From: Sesamum alatum
Lineage: Eukaryota > Streptophyta > Magnoliopsida > Lamiales > Pedaliaceae
DNA: 64,000 nucleotides
Assembly: GCA_034509735.1 (NCBI GenBank)
Contig: JACGWO010000012.1
Coordinates: 20,985,188-21,049,187, forward strand
Direction of reading: 5' to 3'
Part shown: piece after piece, positions 35,274-47,205 of the stretch
Position numbering within the stretch: position 1 is the first letter of the stretch
Layout: every line of letters starts with the position of its first letter
Notes under the pieces: model-generated
Database searches by the model: none
What the model was told of the DNA's origin: nothing
What the model saw: only the letters and a program-made list of their open reading frames with translations
Position numbers and translations under genes: made by a program

Positions 35274-36641
35274 CCACCAATACGTAGAATTTTGTGTATT
35301 GTATAGTAGGTGTAGTATTTTACTGTAAAAGTAGGTGTTGTTTAGATAATTTATCTAATATTTTTTATGTGTAGATAATTGTTGTAGTTGTCTTAGTTAC
35401 ATTGACATTCGATGGGAATGTTTGTAATCAATTTATATATAAAAAAAAACAGAGGGTATAAACTTCACTTTTACTCCTTAATTAATTTTTAATGTTTTTG
35501 CCAAGGTCAATTTAGTAAATTCGTACACCTATACAAATATGTGGTCATCCTTTAATCTTTCTTTTGAGATGTTATTTTTATCCTATAATATTTTTCCGCC
35601 ATTATAAATTAAACACATAATCTATATGTTATTGCAAAAGAGAATATTTTGTCGTACAAATTTTTGAATATTTAAATTTACTCTTCAATTCATTTCTTCT
35701 TTTAAGGAGAATTTGGTCAGGGTAGTAATTTTTATTCTTTTCTAATAATCATACAATTACAAAAAAATAAAAATAAAAATCACAACCCACTACTCTACAT
35801 TTCTCTCTCACCTTAATCCTCCATATATTTTTTCCTCAAACTTTCATATTTTTAATAAAATCAGAATTAAAATTTATTTTTCTCTCTCACCTCACTTCCA
35901 ATTTTCTTTCTTCTCACGAACTTCTTTGTTTCTCATTCACGCAAAATTTTTCTTTCTATCTTACGTCACGGTTTTTTTATATGCTTGTAAAAACCACGTG
36001 TGACATTGAGTAATCCATACTAATATAAAAAGGAAAGAGTATCCACATTCTTAAACGATGGTTAATGATATCGTTGCACTATTTTCTTGTGAAGCCAAAA
36101 ATACCCTTCAACTGATAAGATAACTAGCTTATTCAACTCACAAATTTTAAATAAACTGATAAAATTAGTTTCTTTTTGTACTTTTTTAATATAATATATT
36201 GATTTATATAGTTTACTCTTATTTATTATATATATATATATTTTAAAATAAAAAAATATTTATTATCTATATACTATTATAAAAAGAAACCCTTTTGTCT
36301 AACTAATTTTGCATGCCCCTATTTACCCGTTGATTCATTCTATTTTCTTTTTGTAAGAAAAAGACCATAATAATAATTTCACTATCGTTTAATAACTCCA
36401 CTTTACAATTTATGTATTTTTCTCTTAACTCACTATCCACGTTTTTCTCAATCGACTCTACACTTTTTTCCTCAGCAATTTTTTTCTTTCTTATTTCTTC
36501 ACAGTACGATTAATTTTTGCACAATTTTTTTTTAGTCTTCATTACATCACATTTATTTTTTATATGCTCGCGGAAATTACGTGCAATGACGATTAGTATG
36601 CATATCTAGACGACGTGCCACAATAACCAGTATTTAAAAAA
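35274..36641. other. AT-rich repeat debris
   Basis: No gene. 35760-36010 and 36360-36605 resemble each other (CT-rich 'ttcttctcac' stretch, then 'ttttatatgct' and 'aaattacgtg'). Each is preceded or followed by a 'catactaatataaaa' or 'tatactattataaaa' motif. This suggests two copies of one decayed element, possibly Helitron-like. Confidence 0.4.
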
Positions 36642-37172
36642 GGGAATAATTACACCCACTTACACCTCCTCCCTTGAGGTTGTGTAATTATACATAGACC
36701 CTTTGTGGTTTGAGAAGTTACATCTAGTACCATTGAGGTTTGCATCTCTCGAACAAATAGGTCATTCCATTAGTCAAAATACACCGAATTTGTTGATATT
36801 AACAAAATTTTTTTTAATGAAAATCGATATTTACCCTTGATTGACTTATTACTAACTTATTGCAAGCCATAATAAATCTTTTATGACTAAAATACCTTAT
36901 ACCGATGAAAATATTTCACCTCACATGCATTAACGTGTAAAGAATATATAAAGGTAGTTTAGTCATAAAAAAAAATTATTTGACATATAATAAGTCAGTA
37001 ATAAATTAATCAATGATAAATATTAATTTTTATTTAATTTTTTTATTAATATTAATAAATACGACAAATTTTAATTAATAAAAAAACTTAATTTTTAGAA
37101 AAATACTAAAAATAATTTTTTAAATTTTCAAGAAATCTATGTATAATTACCCCGATGAATTTTAATTATCCC
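36642..37172. mobile_element. Non-coding inverted-repeat element (531 bp)
   Basis: Starts GGGAATAATTACACCC and ends TTTTAATTATCCC. The ends are inverted and the flanks share TTAAAAAA (36634-36641 and 37173-37180). 'tttgaggtttg' motifs resemble family A, but the body differs. Confidence 0.6.
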
Positions 37173-37199
37173 TTAAAAAATTGATCCGTTATTACTTAA

Positions 37200-37565
37200 C
37201 TATCTGTGGAGATAAAGCGTGTTGATGTAGCCGCAAACTCCGGTAAAGCAGAGGGATATTACTTGGGAGAGACGGTTGCGGTGATAAAGGGGAATGGGCG
37301 GGGACGGGGAGGCCGACCGTTAACTTCCACGTGTCGGTAAGAGAAAGGCATGAGGATCCGACAAAACAACAGGGTCACATGCTGGTCCACGGGGCCCGGG
37401 TTCCATTCATTCGGAGTTGACTCTGTTCCTATTTTGCCCCGACAGGTGGGCCCCTCCCTTCCTCCCACATCATTTCTTTGCCCCGCTAAACACCAGCACG
37501 GGGCCGTGTTCCCCTGTTTCTCCCTTCCCCTTTCTGCCCATGCACCCTCACTATATCTTCTTTAT
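37200..37565 (+). promoter_or_regulatory. GC-rich distal upstream region of the IAA15-like gene with AuxRE cores
   Basis: A markedly GC-rich, non-repetitive island about 1.8-2.2 kb upstream of the IAA15-like start. A G-box CACGTG (37328-37333) overlaps an ARF-type core TGTCGG (37332-37337), with inverse cores CCGACA at 37358-37363 and 37439-37444. The short ORFs across it look like by-products of GC content. It may be an enhancer separated from the gene by later AT-rich insertions. Confidence 0.45.
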
Positions 37566-38389
37566 TTTGGTTTGATTTAATAAGAAATTTGATCAAGATT
37601 TGGGACTTCTTGGAAAGAAATCACTTTGATTGGTTTTATTTCCCACATGTTTTTAAGACACTGAGAAAACAAAACCAAATATAATATTACTTAAAATATT
37701 TTTACTGGGTGTTTTGGCACGTTCTCCCATATATACATACATCCACCTACAAATAAATAATTATTATATATATACATTTATAAAAATATATTAAAGAAAC
37801 ATGATTTGACAATAAATAGTATTTTTTGTCTTCTAATATACAACATAATACATATAAAAAAATAAATATTACTATATACATATATAAAAATATATAAAAG
37901 ATACATGATTTGACAATGAACAGTGTTTTTTGTCTCCCAATATATAACATAATACATACAATATATTTTTACACTATTTAAAATTAACTCAAAAAACAAA
38001 TCCAAACATACACTATATCTCTAACACACCTCATTTATCTCTATTTTTCTCTCTTTATCTCCACAAATCAAAACAAAACAAATTAAAAACAAAACCAAAC
38101 ATTATTAACTATGACTAAACAAAAGCAATGCAAAATTTAAATTTATATCACGATTGATCAATATTTATCATGGTTTTCAGCGTAACAAAATATTTGTCCT
38201 GATTTTGATCATGGCTAATGTTTTGGCCACACTTACAGAAACAACGGCTAATGATTGTTGCAAAGTCGTGGTTAATTTGCATTAGTCACAAATATGAACT
38301 TAACAAAAAGACTACCTCATTGCTTGATGACTTTACTCTTCGATCATGTTTACTTAGGCTGATTAAGCCTAGATATCCCGCCTAATCAA

Positions 38390-38425
<36 letters not shown>

Positions 38426-39045
38426 CTATAGTTTGGGATAAAATAGATTGATCTGGTACACTATGACCTTGTTTACTTGTGAGGACTGTAGAGGATATTC
38501 AACCCAATATCTTATTTACTTACATTTAGGTAAATAGATGATTAATCATGATAAATAAATTATTTAAATAAAAAATATTAGTGATACAATTTAATCTCAT
38601 CCTACATTTTATCTATCATTAATCTTCACAATTTAATCCCATCCCTCAAAATAAACGAGGCCTATCGGATAAAAGTCAGATTACAATCCCACCCATGGAA
38701 GTGCAAGAATTCAACTCACTTGAGGGTGATTAACTTTTCTTTGCGCAATTTGTCTCGAAATTGTATAAACAATAACTCATATGCTTCTGTTTTTATATTT
38801 CAAATAATCTGAGCACGTAATTAAAGACATCTGACAAGATTTTGACGCATATTACTCTCTTTCTCTTGTCCCAAATCCTGTCCAAGTAAACAAAATATTC
38901 ATTTTATTCTATCACCATCTATCCTCAATTTTATAACGTGTTATCCCTATTTAATTAAATCCCACATGGTCTCGAGTTATTTTCCGCGGGACTATTGCGC
39001 CAAGCACAGCATAACAATCCCTCATAAACTAAAATAAACAAAGAG
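37566..39045. other. AT-rich intergenic DNA between distal and proximal promoter
   Basis: Contains tandem-like copies of 'acatgatttgacaatgaacagt' (near 37800 and 37905), a family D-related fragment (38110-38290) and an (AT)n tract (38397-38423). No gene. Confidence 0.45.
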
Positions 39046-39051
39046 CCGACA
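39046..39051 (-). promoter_or_regulatory. ARF-type AuxRE core (TGTCGG on the minus strand)
   Basis: CCGACA about 350 bp upstream of the IAA15-like ATG. It is the fourth TGTCGG-type core in the 2.1 kb before this gene, consistent with ARF-driven expression and feedback. Confidence 0.4.
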
Positions 39052-39399
39052 AGATCGTACATTTCGGGGGCCCGATGTTGAGAGCACTCAGTATCACATA
39101 CTCTCCACCCACACGCTTACCATCAAAACTTATCGACTTGGACGAATCAGAACCTTTCATTCCACGACACGCGTCAGGGGAGGATTGGGCAGCCGTACAC
39201 TCCAAACGATGCCGTGTGGCTTCCTCCTCCTCGTCCTCCTCCTCTTTTATATTTCAATCTTTTTCTCTGTTTCCACTCCAAAACACACACACAATAACAG
39301 AGACACAATAATTGTGCTACGAAGACAAGAGAGTTGAACCTCCCACCCAATTCCTACTACTCCTAGCCCGCCAATCCAGACCGCCTGAAAAAGGAGAAA

Positions 39400-40614
39400 A
39401 TGTCGCCGGAAAAGGGAAATGACTTGCCGGAATCGGAGTATTCCGGCTGCCTGAAGACGGAGCTCACTCTGGGCTTGCCCGGAGGGCTGGAGACGCCCAA
39501 GTCCGGCTCGAAGCGCGGGTTCTCAGAGACTGTGGATTTGAGACTGGGTTCGAGTTGTGAAGATGAAGTTAGTGTTTCAACGCCACCTCCGTCGAAGTAA
39601 GTGCTCTTCGTGTTTTCTCCGATTAATTTGGTCGAATTTTAGGGTTTTACTCGAAATACTTTTTCAATTTAAAGGGAATTTTGAGAGGGAAAAAAAAAAG
39701 CGTTTTTTTTTTTGTTTAATTCAATGAGTAATACGAATAGCAATGAATTTGGGGATGGGGATTAGGTTTAGTTGAGCAATTCCACATGCAATTCAATATT
39801 GGGGAAAGTTTTCTGCTATTTATTTCTTTCCCTTGTAAATCAGTATGATATAGTTGTAATGTTACTGAATATAGACTGTGTTGATTGAAGGGCTCAAGTT
39901 GTGGGGTGGCCGCCAGTGAGATCATACAGAAAGAACATGATGAAAAACTGCAAATATGTGAAAGTGGCAGTGGATGGGGCTCCATATTTGAGAAAAGTTG
40001 ATCTGGAGATTTACACTAGCTATCAGGAGTTGTTGGCTGCATTGGAGGAAATGTTTACATGCTTAACCATATGTAAGCATGCACAATTAATTAATCTAGT
40101 CGTGTTCAATCAGTTCTTAATTATGGGCTTTCTCGAGCCAAGAATAGAGAATTAATATTATTCATCTGTTTCTTTGGGTGAAGGTAATGTTGTGAATGAG
40201 AGGAAGATCATGGACACTTCAAATGGCACAGAGTATGTGCCTACTTACGAGGATAGAGATGGGGATTGGATGCTGGTTGGAGATGTTCCTTGGAAGTGAG
40301 TTCCCTATTTTGCAAGAACTTTCTTGATCTTGTGTTGATTCTTGCTTAGTTTAAGTAAACCTTATTTATTATCTAGTTCCTAATGTTGTCTCTTCTGGGA
40401 TTTTGGCAGAATGTTTGTTGAATCATGTAAGAGGATGAGGTTGATGAAGAGCTCTGAGGCTGTTGGATTAGGTATATATAAGAAGCAAAATTATGATTAC
40501 TTGATAAATAATGGTGTCTTGAAAAACATATGTTGTTTGGGAAGAATTTTCATTTTTCCTGTTTCTTTATCTGCAGGTCCTAAAGCATCTTCAAAGGGCT
40601 TAAGCATAAGTTGA
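39400..40614 (+). CDS. Aux/IAA auxin-response repressor, IAA15-like (5 exons)
   Basis: Nuclear repressor of ARFs, degraded by SCF-TIR1/AFB in response to auxin. Exons: 39400-39596, 39891-40072, 40184-40295, 40410-40471 and 40577-40614. All introns are GT-AG, phases agree and the sum is 591 bp (196 aa plus stop). EAR motif LTLGL (22-26); [14 protein letters not shown] (37-50) as in the IAA7/14/15/16/17 group; degron VVGWPPV (69-75), intact; PB1 with [17 protein letters not shown] (88-104) and OPCA DRDGDW (150-155), then GDVPW and a basic KRMRLMK. The MSPE start, LTIC junction and CKRMRLMK match what I recall of IAA15. A short extra C-terminal exon adds about 12 residues. The leader contains CT-rich repeats (39225-39245). 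Confidence 0.93.
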
Positions 40615-40831
40615 TGAAAAGAAAGAGTGGTTCTTCTGCAATTCCTTGGCTGAGAGTACTTTCTTGTACAGAAGAGAGCCTTCTTGTGCTGTTTTAAAGG
40701 AGTTTATACCCTGCAATAGATTTCAGGAATTTATTTGTATGTAACAAATGTGCTTCAGTAGATGTATGGAAAATTTTGGGCTTCAATTTTTCTGGAATTT
40801 TTATACACTTCTTACCCCTTCTTAGTTTGTC

Positions 40832-40923
40832 GGTACAAATCTTGCTTGACACGAGTATTTCAAGTTATATTTGGATTGGTACAAATCTTGCTTGACACCA
40901 GTATTTCAAGTTATATTTGGATT
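40832..40923 (+). repeat. 46-bp tandem duplication downstream of the IAA15-like gene
   Basis: Two nearly identical 46-bp units (GGTACAAATCTTGCTTGACA...). A third diverged partial copy occurs at about 40986-41025 ('ggtacatatttcttcttgacaccagtatttc'). The units lie about 220 bp after the stop, probably in or just beyond the 3' UTR. Confidence 0.85.
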
Positions 40924-41029
40924 GATGTATTTGGAGTTATGAATTTCAAATCTCTCATCAAAATTATCTGGTCTATATGATTTATATGGTACATATTTCT
41001 TCTTGACACCAGTATTTCTTCTTGGTTTT

Positions 41030-41465
41030 GAAATTTAAGTTATTGGACGTTTTTGTCCTTTAACTTATTAGAGTTGCATTTTTGGTCATGTATTTGTTTT
41101 AATTTTTGAGATTTTAGTTATTTTTTTTGCTGGATTTTACTTCTACTAACGAGAAGGGTGAAATCCAACAAAAAAATGACTAAAATTGCGAAAATTAAAA
41201 AATGTAGGATAAAAGTACTACCTTAAAAAGTTAAAAAAACAAAAATACTAGAAAATTTTGGCCAATAGAAACAAATAGCCCCAATTTAAAAATATCACGT
41301 GAGAGGTACATGTATTTTTCTGGCAAAAAGGGTGGATTCCGTAAAAAAAAAATGGATTAAAATCACGAAAATTAAAAAGATACAGGACTAAAATGTTATC
41401 TTAAAAAATTAAGGGACAAAAATACAAAATAATATAAATTACGGGATCAAAATTACATTTAACCT
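41030..41465. repeat. Decayed inverted-repeat element
   Basis: The left part ('tttttgtcctttaacttatta') and right part ('aaaaaattaagggacaaaaatac') are inverse of each other, as are inner blocks. No clean ends or TSD. 'tttttggtc'-type motifs resemble the 10897-11231 element. Confidence 0.5.
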
Positions 41466-44400
41466 TTCTTTTTTTTTTTTTTTATTTGAGTGAGTAATGA
41501 TGTAAAAGATGTGGTGAAAGAAAAAAATTGAATGACATAGTTGGAGAGGATGAAGAGTAAATGATAGTTTGGAGGAAAAGGTGTATAAAATGGCAGCCCA
41601 AAAGAAATAATATTTTGGGCTACTTGAAATATTAAACAGGCCCACAAAGTTACAAAAATAGGCAGTCTAGTCCAACAGGATAGAGTTAGGATGGCATGCC
41701 CTAACATATATATCCGGAGACAGGCAAAGATGAGTGTAGAGTAGAAACAAGCATCATCATGGGTTGAGTTGTAAGAATCTCCTTTTAAAGTTGTCTTGTC
41801 CTCTGTCTACAACTGTATTTCCTCTTTACGTGACTTTCCATTTGTGACAACTGTTGTTTGTTACACATTTAAGCTAAATCGAGTATCAACTTATCCAATC
41901 ATTGCTATCTTATTTTTATGAAATACAGAGTTTCAACGAGGAGTTGAAGAATAAACTTTATTTTTTTCTAAAATGAAAAATAAATAAATTGAGTTAGAGT
42001 AATTATATTAATATAAAAAAGTGGGCTTGTTGACAAGACGGCGAAGCCTTAAATCGGTGTTTGCAATAGCTTATTTTGTGATCAAAATAAATTGTAAGGA
42101 AAATTATAAATTAAACGGTAGTAAAAGTTTGAAATACTTGAAAACTAAAGTTAAAATGAGTTTAAAAAAAAAAAAAACTAAGATTGGAGTGTGTTTGAGA
42201 AAATAATCTAAAATTTATAATTGTACAAGAATTTATAGAAGTTGATAAAGGACTCTTTGTAATTTTTAACTTAAATTAATTTAATTGAAAAAAATTCAAA
42301 AATAGGAACTGTAAAATAATGTTTCTTTCTCAATTTATTTGTTAGATTTGCTTACATAAGGACCAAGGACAGCTGAGGTTCAGGGGATTAAAGATGTGGC
42401 CGCAGTCAACAAAATCTTTGATTAGGAGAAATTATAAAGTTTATTTTTTTATTGATTTTCTCGTATTTTCACGGCTATGATGCTTGTTCTTTGTAATATT
42501 TGTGGCAATTTAGGTGTTTTCTTGGAGAAAGAAAATTTTGTAAGAGAAGAGCTTAATTGAGAAAAAGATGGAAAATTTTTGCAGAAGCACATCCAAAATA
42601 ACCCGTGTCCATGGGTTCCAAATGACAAAAGCGAAGTAAGTAAAGAGTCTCCAACTTATTTGTTGATGTTAAATTTTATGTGGGACGATATTATTTTCTT
42701 GAAATTAATTTTAGAATTGGGATAGGAAAGGATGATGAAGGGAAGAAAAGAAAAAAAAGAAGAAAGAGAGAGAGAGAGAGATTGGATTGTATTAGAATTC
42801 TTTTCTTTTCTTATCACAATTAGGAGTAGTATAAAAGAGCAAATCAACGAAGCACTAAAGTTGACAAATTTTCTTGAGAGAATCTTAATTCCACACGTTG
42901 AGCAAGGGAGAAGAACGAAGAGATACGTGAGAAAGATGATCTGGTATCGGAGTGACAACCATTCAAGCCGAATTTTCTTTGCCATGAGTTTATGAAAAAC
43001 CTAATCAAGACATTGTATTGCGTATTTTTTCCGGATTAATCGACGGCTTTATTTTCATATGTCCATGAATTATTGTACTTGTTGTTATTATTTCAGAGTC
43101 TGATCACCTCTTAGATTGAATGATATGTAGGCATACATAAACATGATTTATTTGGTTACATAGATTTTCATAGATCTTAATGCATTATTGTCATGAGTTT
43201 TACAAAGCAGGAATCCACTAATTCCTTGATAGTAATAGGTTTGGTATAACTCGGAAGAGTATATCATATTAACTTGTGAAAAAATTCAGCGTGTGAGAAA
43301 ATTAACTTGTTAGATTAATCTGTTAGTATTAGATCAATTAGGCGGACTTATAGCCTTAACATCTCATTCATCCTTGAATTTTCTCACAACGTGATCTTTT
43401 GCCATATCTTTTTAGTAACTGTTCTCCGTAGTACTATTTATCACTTGATTTTTAATTGTCCAGATAATTTGAGATTAATAGTTGTTTTATTAAATTTTAA
43501 TGGGATCAATACTTATTATACTACGTAATAGCTGGTGTATCTGTTAGTAGCCTATACGCATTTTGACAATCGATCTTATCAGTAAGTATCTGTGGGACAA
43601 GTAGTAGTTGTTTTATTAAATCATCCTAAAGGGGATCTTCTTCACCAGTACCCTAGACTACCAATGTTATATTATTTGTTGGCTAAATATTTAGAATAGG
43701 AATTTATTTTTTTTGGTGTGACTATACTTGTAGATGTCTTCTTTTATTGCAGCATCATGTTAGATTCGAGTGGATGGGGAATAATTGGTTGCAAGATGTT
43801 CATAGGGCCAGCCGAAGATGGAGAGACATACACCCTCTTAATGTAGCTGCAAGGGCAATATTGGTATCACTTATGGCAGTAGAGGGACAATAGGAGATTT
43901 CAAGGGACATCTAATGTACGTACCTGATGCGAGCGAAATATGTGGTGCTAGATCCAATTAGGATGAAAAGTAAAATAAATACTAGAAGATAAAAACGTGT
44001 AAATGAGTGAAAAGAAGAGTGTTACTGCTTGAATTTTGTGTATGAGAGAGAGATTGATATTGAACCAAAGTTCTACGAACGAAATCGCAATATACCTTTA
44101 AGCATAAAGGTGATGATTGTAGTATGTAGACTCAAGGTGTAAAAACATGTGCTCTCCTGCTGGGTGGGGGAAGGTGAGGAGCATGAACTGAAAATTGTTG
44201 GATGGTGTTGAATTCCCCTTAGATTCGGTGGAGAATCCCCAACGATTGGAGGATCCAAGATTCTCAGGGGGTAGGTGGAGGATCTTCTTCGGATGTGGGG
44301 GGGCAGTTGGAGTCTGCTGTGAATGAAGGTACCTTTTGGGGGATAAAGATGCCTTTTTGGATTTTCAGGGAAGCGGCGAGTAGATAGATGCCTTCTCCAG

Positions 44401-46081
44401 TTGGAGTCCAAACTTGTAGGCCCCATTTACTTTGATGGTCGTATTAAATGAGTGATAGGATTATCTTGAAATAAATGAATGGAAAAAAAAAAACCCTGTA
44501 TTAATTGTAAGGTATTTACTTATATGTAGTATTGAAATTGGATAAAATTTGTGAAGTATTTACTTTGATGTATATAGTTGGGATTGTTGGTAAAATTTAC
44601 CTATTAGTCCTTTTAAGTGAAAACCCTACCAAACCTACTTTCTTCCCAAAATTGAAGCGCTAACCTGCACCTTCATTCCAACATAGAGTTGGGCAATTTT
44701 TTTACCTCGAAGCAAGGTGTGTTTGGTGTAAGGTATGAACAAGTAAGTTGTAAATATTGTTTGGTCTATTAAATTTGTTATAACCTACATATAAACATAT
44801 TATGTAAGTAAGAAGCCCACTTAAAAAGCGAAAAAAGGGTTAACATTAAAGTATAAATCGAGTTGAAAATCACTAAAATAATTAGTGAAAAGCATTGATT
44901 TTAAGTTGTAAATTAGTATACAAAGTCATAAGGAAGGAGTGTACAATTTTCGAACGAAGTTGCTCCATTCTCGCCTGGGTCTTTCCTTCAACTTGGGCAA
45001 GGCTTTATGAGAAGAGAAGGAAGTGAGAGGAAATGAGCTAAGCTAATTCCCGATTGTGGTAGGTGAGGAAAAGTAGATTTCCATCTACCAACTTGAGGGC
45101 CAATTGGATTTTTGCTTAGATGCAATAATTGTTGTACTAATATTGGGATAACTAATACCACCACCTTTGATGGTGTTAGTTATGCAACCGTAACATCATT
45201 TAATATCAGGCTTTGATTTTATACCGAAATCCCATACAAGAAAGTAGATACGTTATTAACCTATATTAATTTTCTAATTCAAGCTAATACCAAAGTAAAC
45301 GGGGTCTTAGGGTTTATAATACTTCTCTCTGAGACGCCACGTGTCCACGAGGGGGTTGTTGGTCCTCATCCGATTCTGTGAGGGATGCCTCCAGAAATCC
45401 CACATGGATGCCGCCTAAGTCACACGTGGATGCCATGTCAGAGGAGCTTTGACTTTGGCCGGGGGTTTCAAGTCTCCAAGCTTCCTTGTGGCCTATGAGG
45501 CCTTCTTGGATCTGGGCCCTCTCAGATTTGGGCAGATTGAACTTCTTTTGACCAATTTATTTTTTGGGGAGCCTGCCGACTCCTTGGAGGCTCTATTTGG
45601 ACTGGACTTCCTAAGGGCACGAATTTGACCATTGCATTCCTTTGAACTCGTACAATCTCTTTTTTTCTTTTCGGCCAACCCATTTTTATGTACATTAATA
45701 CCAGAGGTGTTGGTTACGATGATTGTTGAACAAATTAGACTAGCAATTATGATTATTGGAATCAAATATTGTCTTCAAACTTTGGTACAAAACTTGCAAA
45801 ATAGCTCGGATAGTTAGGTAGTTGGTTAATTTTATACACTTTGGGTTACACAACCATGCTAGCTTAGTAGGAGATTGACCTTTAATGCAATTTACCTTTT
45901 GAAAACGAATACTTATTTTCAACGATAAATTGATAAATACTTATTTTAAGTATTTGAAAATTGTCACTAAATCAACGGTATTTCAATTTTCCCACAGAAA
46001 ATCCCTAAACTTACCATCAGCGCTAAATCCCCGCAACCCCTTTCCCCCCACCGACGGCCTTGTGGTGAAAAATGCTGTCGA
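41466..46081. other. Intergenic, mostly unassigned repeats
   Basis: No gene recognised. Features: a (GA)n tract at about 42765-42781; a sequence TGGTATCGGAGTG near 42942 resembling the tRNA-iMet primer site of copia elements; and moderately GC-rich blocks at 43740-44430 and 45340-45610 that look like old retroelement pieces. The ORFs here are short and unrelated to families I recognise. Confidence 0.4.
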
Positions 46082-46088
46082 TATAAAA
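46082..46088 (+). promoter_or_regulatory. Probable TATA box of the glycosyltransferase gene
   Basis: TATAAAA about 300 bp upstream of the likely ATG, followed by a CT-rich stretch typical of plant leaders. Candidate 5'-UTR splice signals (donor after 'taactag' near 46281, acceptor 'tctgttgcag' ending at 46359) suggest a leader intron. Confidence 0.5.
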
Positions 46089-46383
46089 TCCTTTCTCCCT
46101 CTCTTTTCACACACAAAAAAATCTGCGATCCAAATTCCATAACAAGTCGGATAAAACAAAATCTCTTGACCCACTTTCATTTCTCTGAAACGAAAAACTA
46201 AATCCCGACTGTTTTTCTCATCCATCAAGTGAAAGAACTCTCTGTTCTTGTTCCTTCCCCGTCCCAGATCTGCTAACTAGGTGCATTTCAGCTTTACTGT
46301 GTGAAAATTTGCAGGATCTTGCTCGTTTTCTTGGACTAATTTTCTGGGTTCTGTTGCAGGTTGGAAGTTCTTGGCTGGAAATT

Positions 46384-47205
46384 ATGTCGGGTGGGACAGA
46401 GTTGCATTGCTCAAATGGTGTTGAGGTGAAAAACCCTGATCCCATTGCCAAGAATTTGAGCAATGGCAATGGCAATTGCCAGAACGGTGATGCAAAGCCG
46501 TTCAAGATTTTCATAGGGTATGATCCGAGGGAGGATCTTGCTTATGAGGTCTGCCGCTATTCTTTACTCAAGAGATCTTCAATCCCAATTGAGATTTTCC
46601 CCATTAAGCAAAGTGAGTTGCGCCAAAAGGGCGTTTACTGGAGAGAGAGGGGGAAATTGGAGAGCACTGAGTTCTCATTTTCCCGTTTCTTGACCCCTTT
46701 CTTGGCTAATTATGAGGGTTGGGCCATGTTTGTGGATTGTGATTTCTTGTACTTGGGTGATATTAAGGAGTTAGTTGATGTTACTGATGATAAATACGCG
46801 ATAATGTGCGTGCAGCACGATTATACGCCTAAGGAGACGACGAAAATGGATGGGGCTGTGCAAACGGTGTACCCGAGGAAGAACTGGTCTTCCATGGTTT
46901 TATATAATTGTGGGCACGAAAAGAATCGAGTTTTAACCCCCGACGTGGTGAATAAGGAGAGTGGTGCATTTCTGCATAGGTTTCAATGGTTAGAGGATGA
47001 TGAGATTGGAGAAATCCCATTTGTGTGGAATTTCCTTGTGGGGCACAACAACGTTGTCGAGGGTGATCAGAGTACGTATCCAAAGGCGATACATTACACT
47101 CTTGGGGGTCCGTGGTTTGAGCAGTGGAAGGATTGTGAGTTTGGGGATCTATGGTTGAATGAGTTGGAGGAGTACGAGAAGGCTGCTGAGAAGAAGGCGG
47201 ATTAG
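46384..47205 (+). CDS. Nucleotide-diphospho-sugar transferase (GT-A fold), single coding exon
   Basis: A 273-residue soluble glycosyltransferase-like protein. After a low-complexity N-terminus (about 1-38), the GT-A core begins at FKIFIGYDPRED (40-51). The metal/nucleotide-binding DxD-type motif is FVDCDFLYLGDI (D118, D120). Further conserved-looking blocks are KETTKMDGAVQTVYPRKNWS, FVWNFLVGHN and HYTLGGPWF. I recognise it as a conserved plant family annotated only as 'nucleotide-diphospho-sugar transferase superfamily'; its donor and acceptor are unknown to me. No signal peptide or membrane segment is evident from this start. An in-frame upstream ATG at 46309 would add a hydrophobic LGLIFWVLLQV stretch. 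I prefer 46384 because a strong intron acceptor (ending 46359) lies between the two ATGs. Confidence 0.88.
   Translation: MSGGTELHCSNGVEVKNPDPIAKNLSNGNGNCQNGDAKPFKIFIGYDPREDLAYEVCRYSLLKRSSIPIEIFPIKQSELRQKGVYWRERGKLESTEFSFSRFLTPFLANYEGWAMFVDCDFLYLGDIKELVDVTDDKYAIMCVQHDYTPKETTKMDGAVQTVYPRKNWSSMVLYNCGHEKNRVLTPDVVNKESGAFLHRFQWLEDDEIGEIPFVWNFLVGHNNVVEGDQSTYPKAIHYTLGGPWFEQWKDCEFGDLWLNELEEYEKAAEKKAD

Noticed and set aside
37259..37580. Two opposing ORFs upstream of the IAA15-like gene
   Set aside because: They fit composition effects in a GC-rich non-coding island, with no family resemblance.
39716..39985. Minus-strand ORF across the IAA15-like gene
   Set aside because: Lies over intron 1 and exon 2 of the well-supported plus-strand gene.
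46309..46383. Upstream in-frame start of the glycosyltransferase adding 25 residues
   Set aside because: A strong intron acceptor (ending 46359) follows it, so the upstream ATG is likely in the 5' leader or a leader intron.
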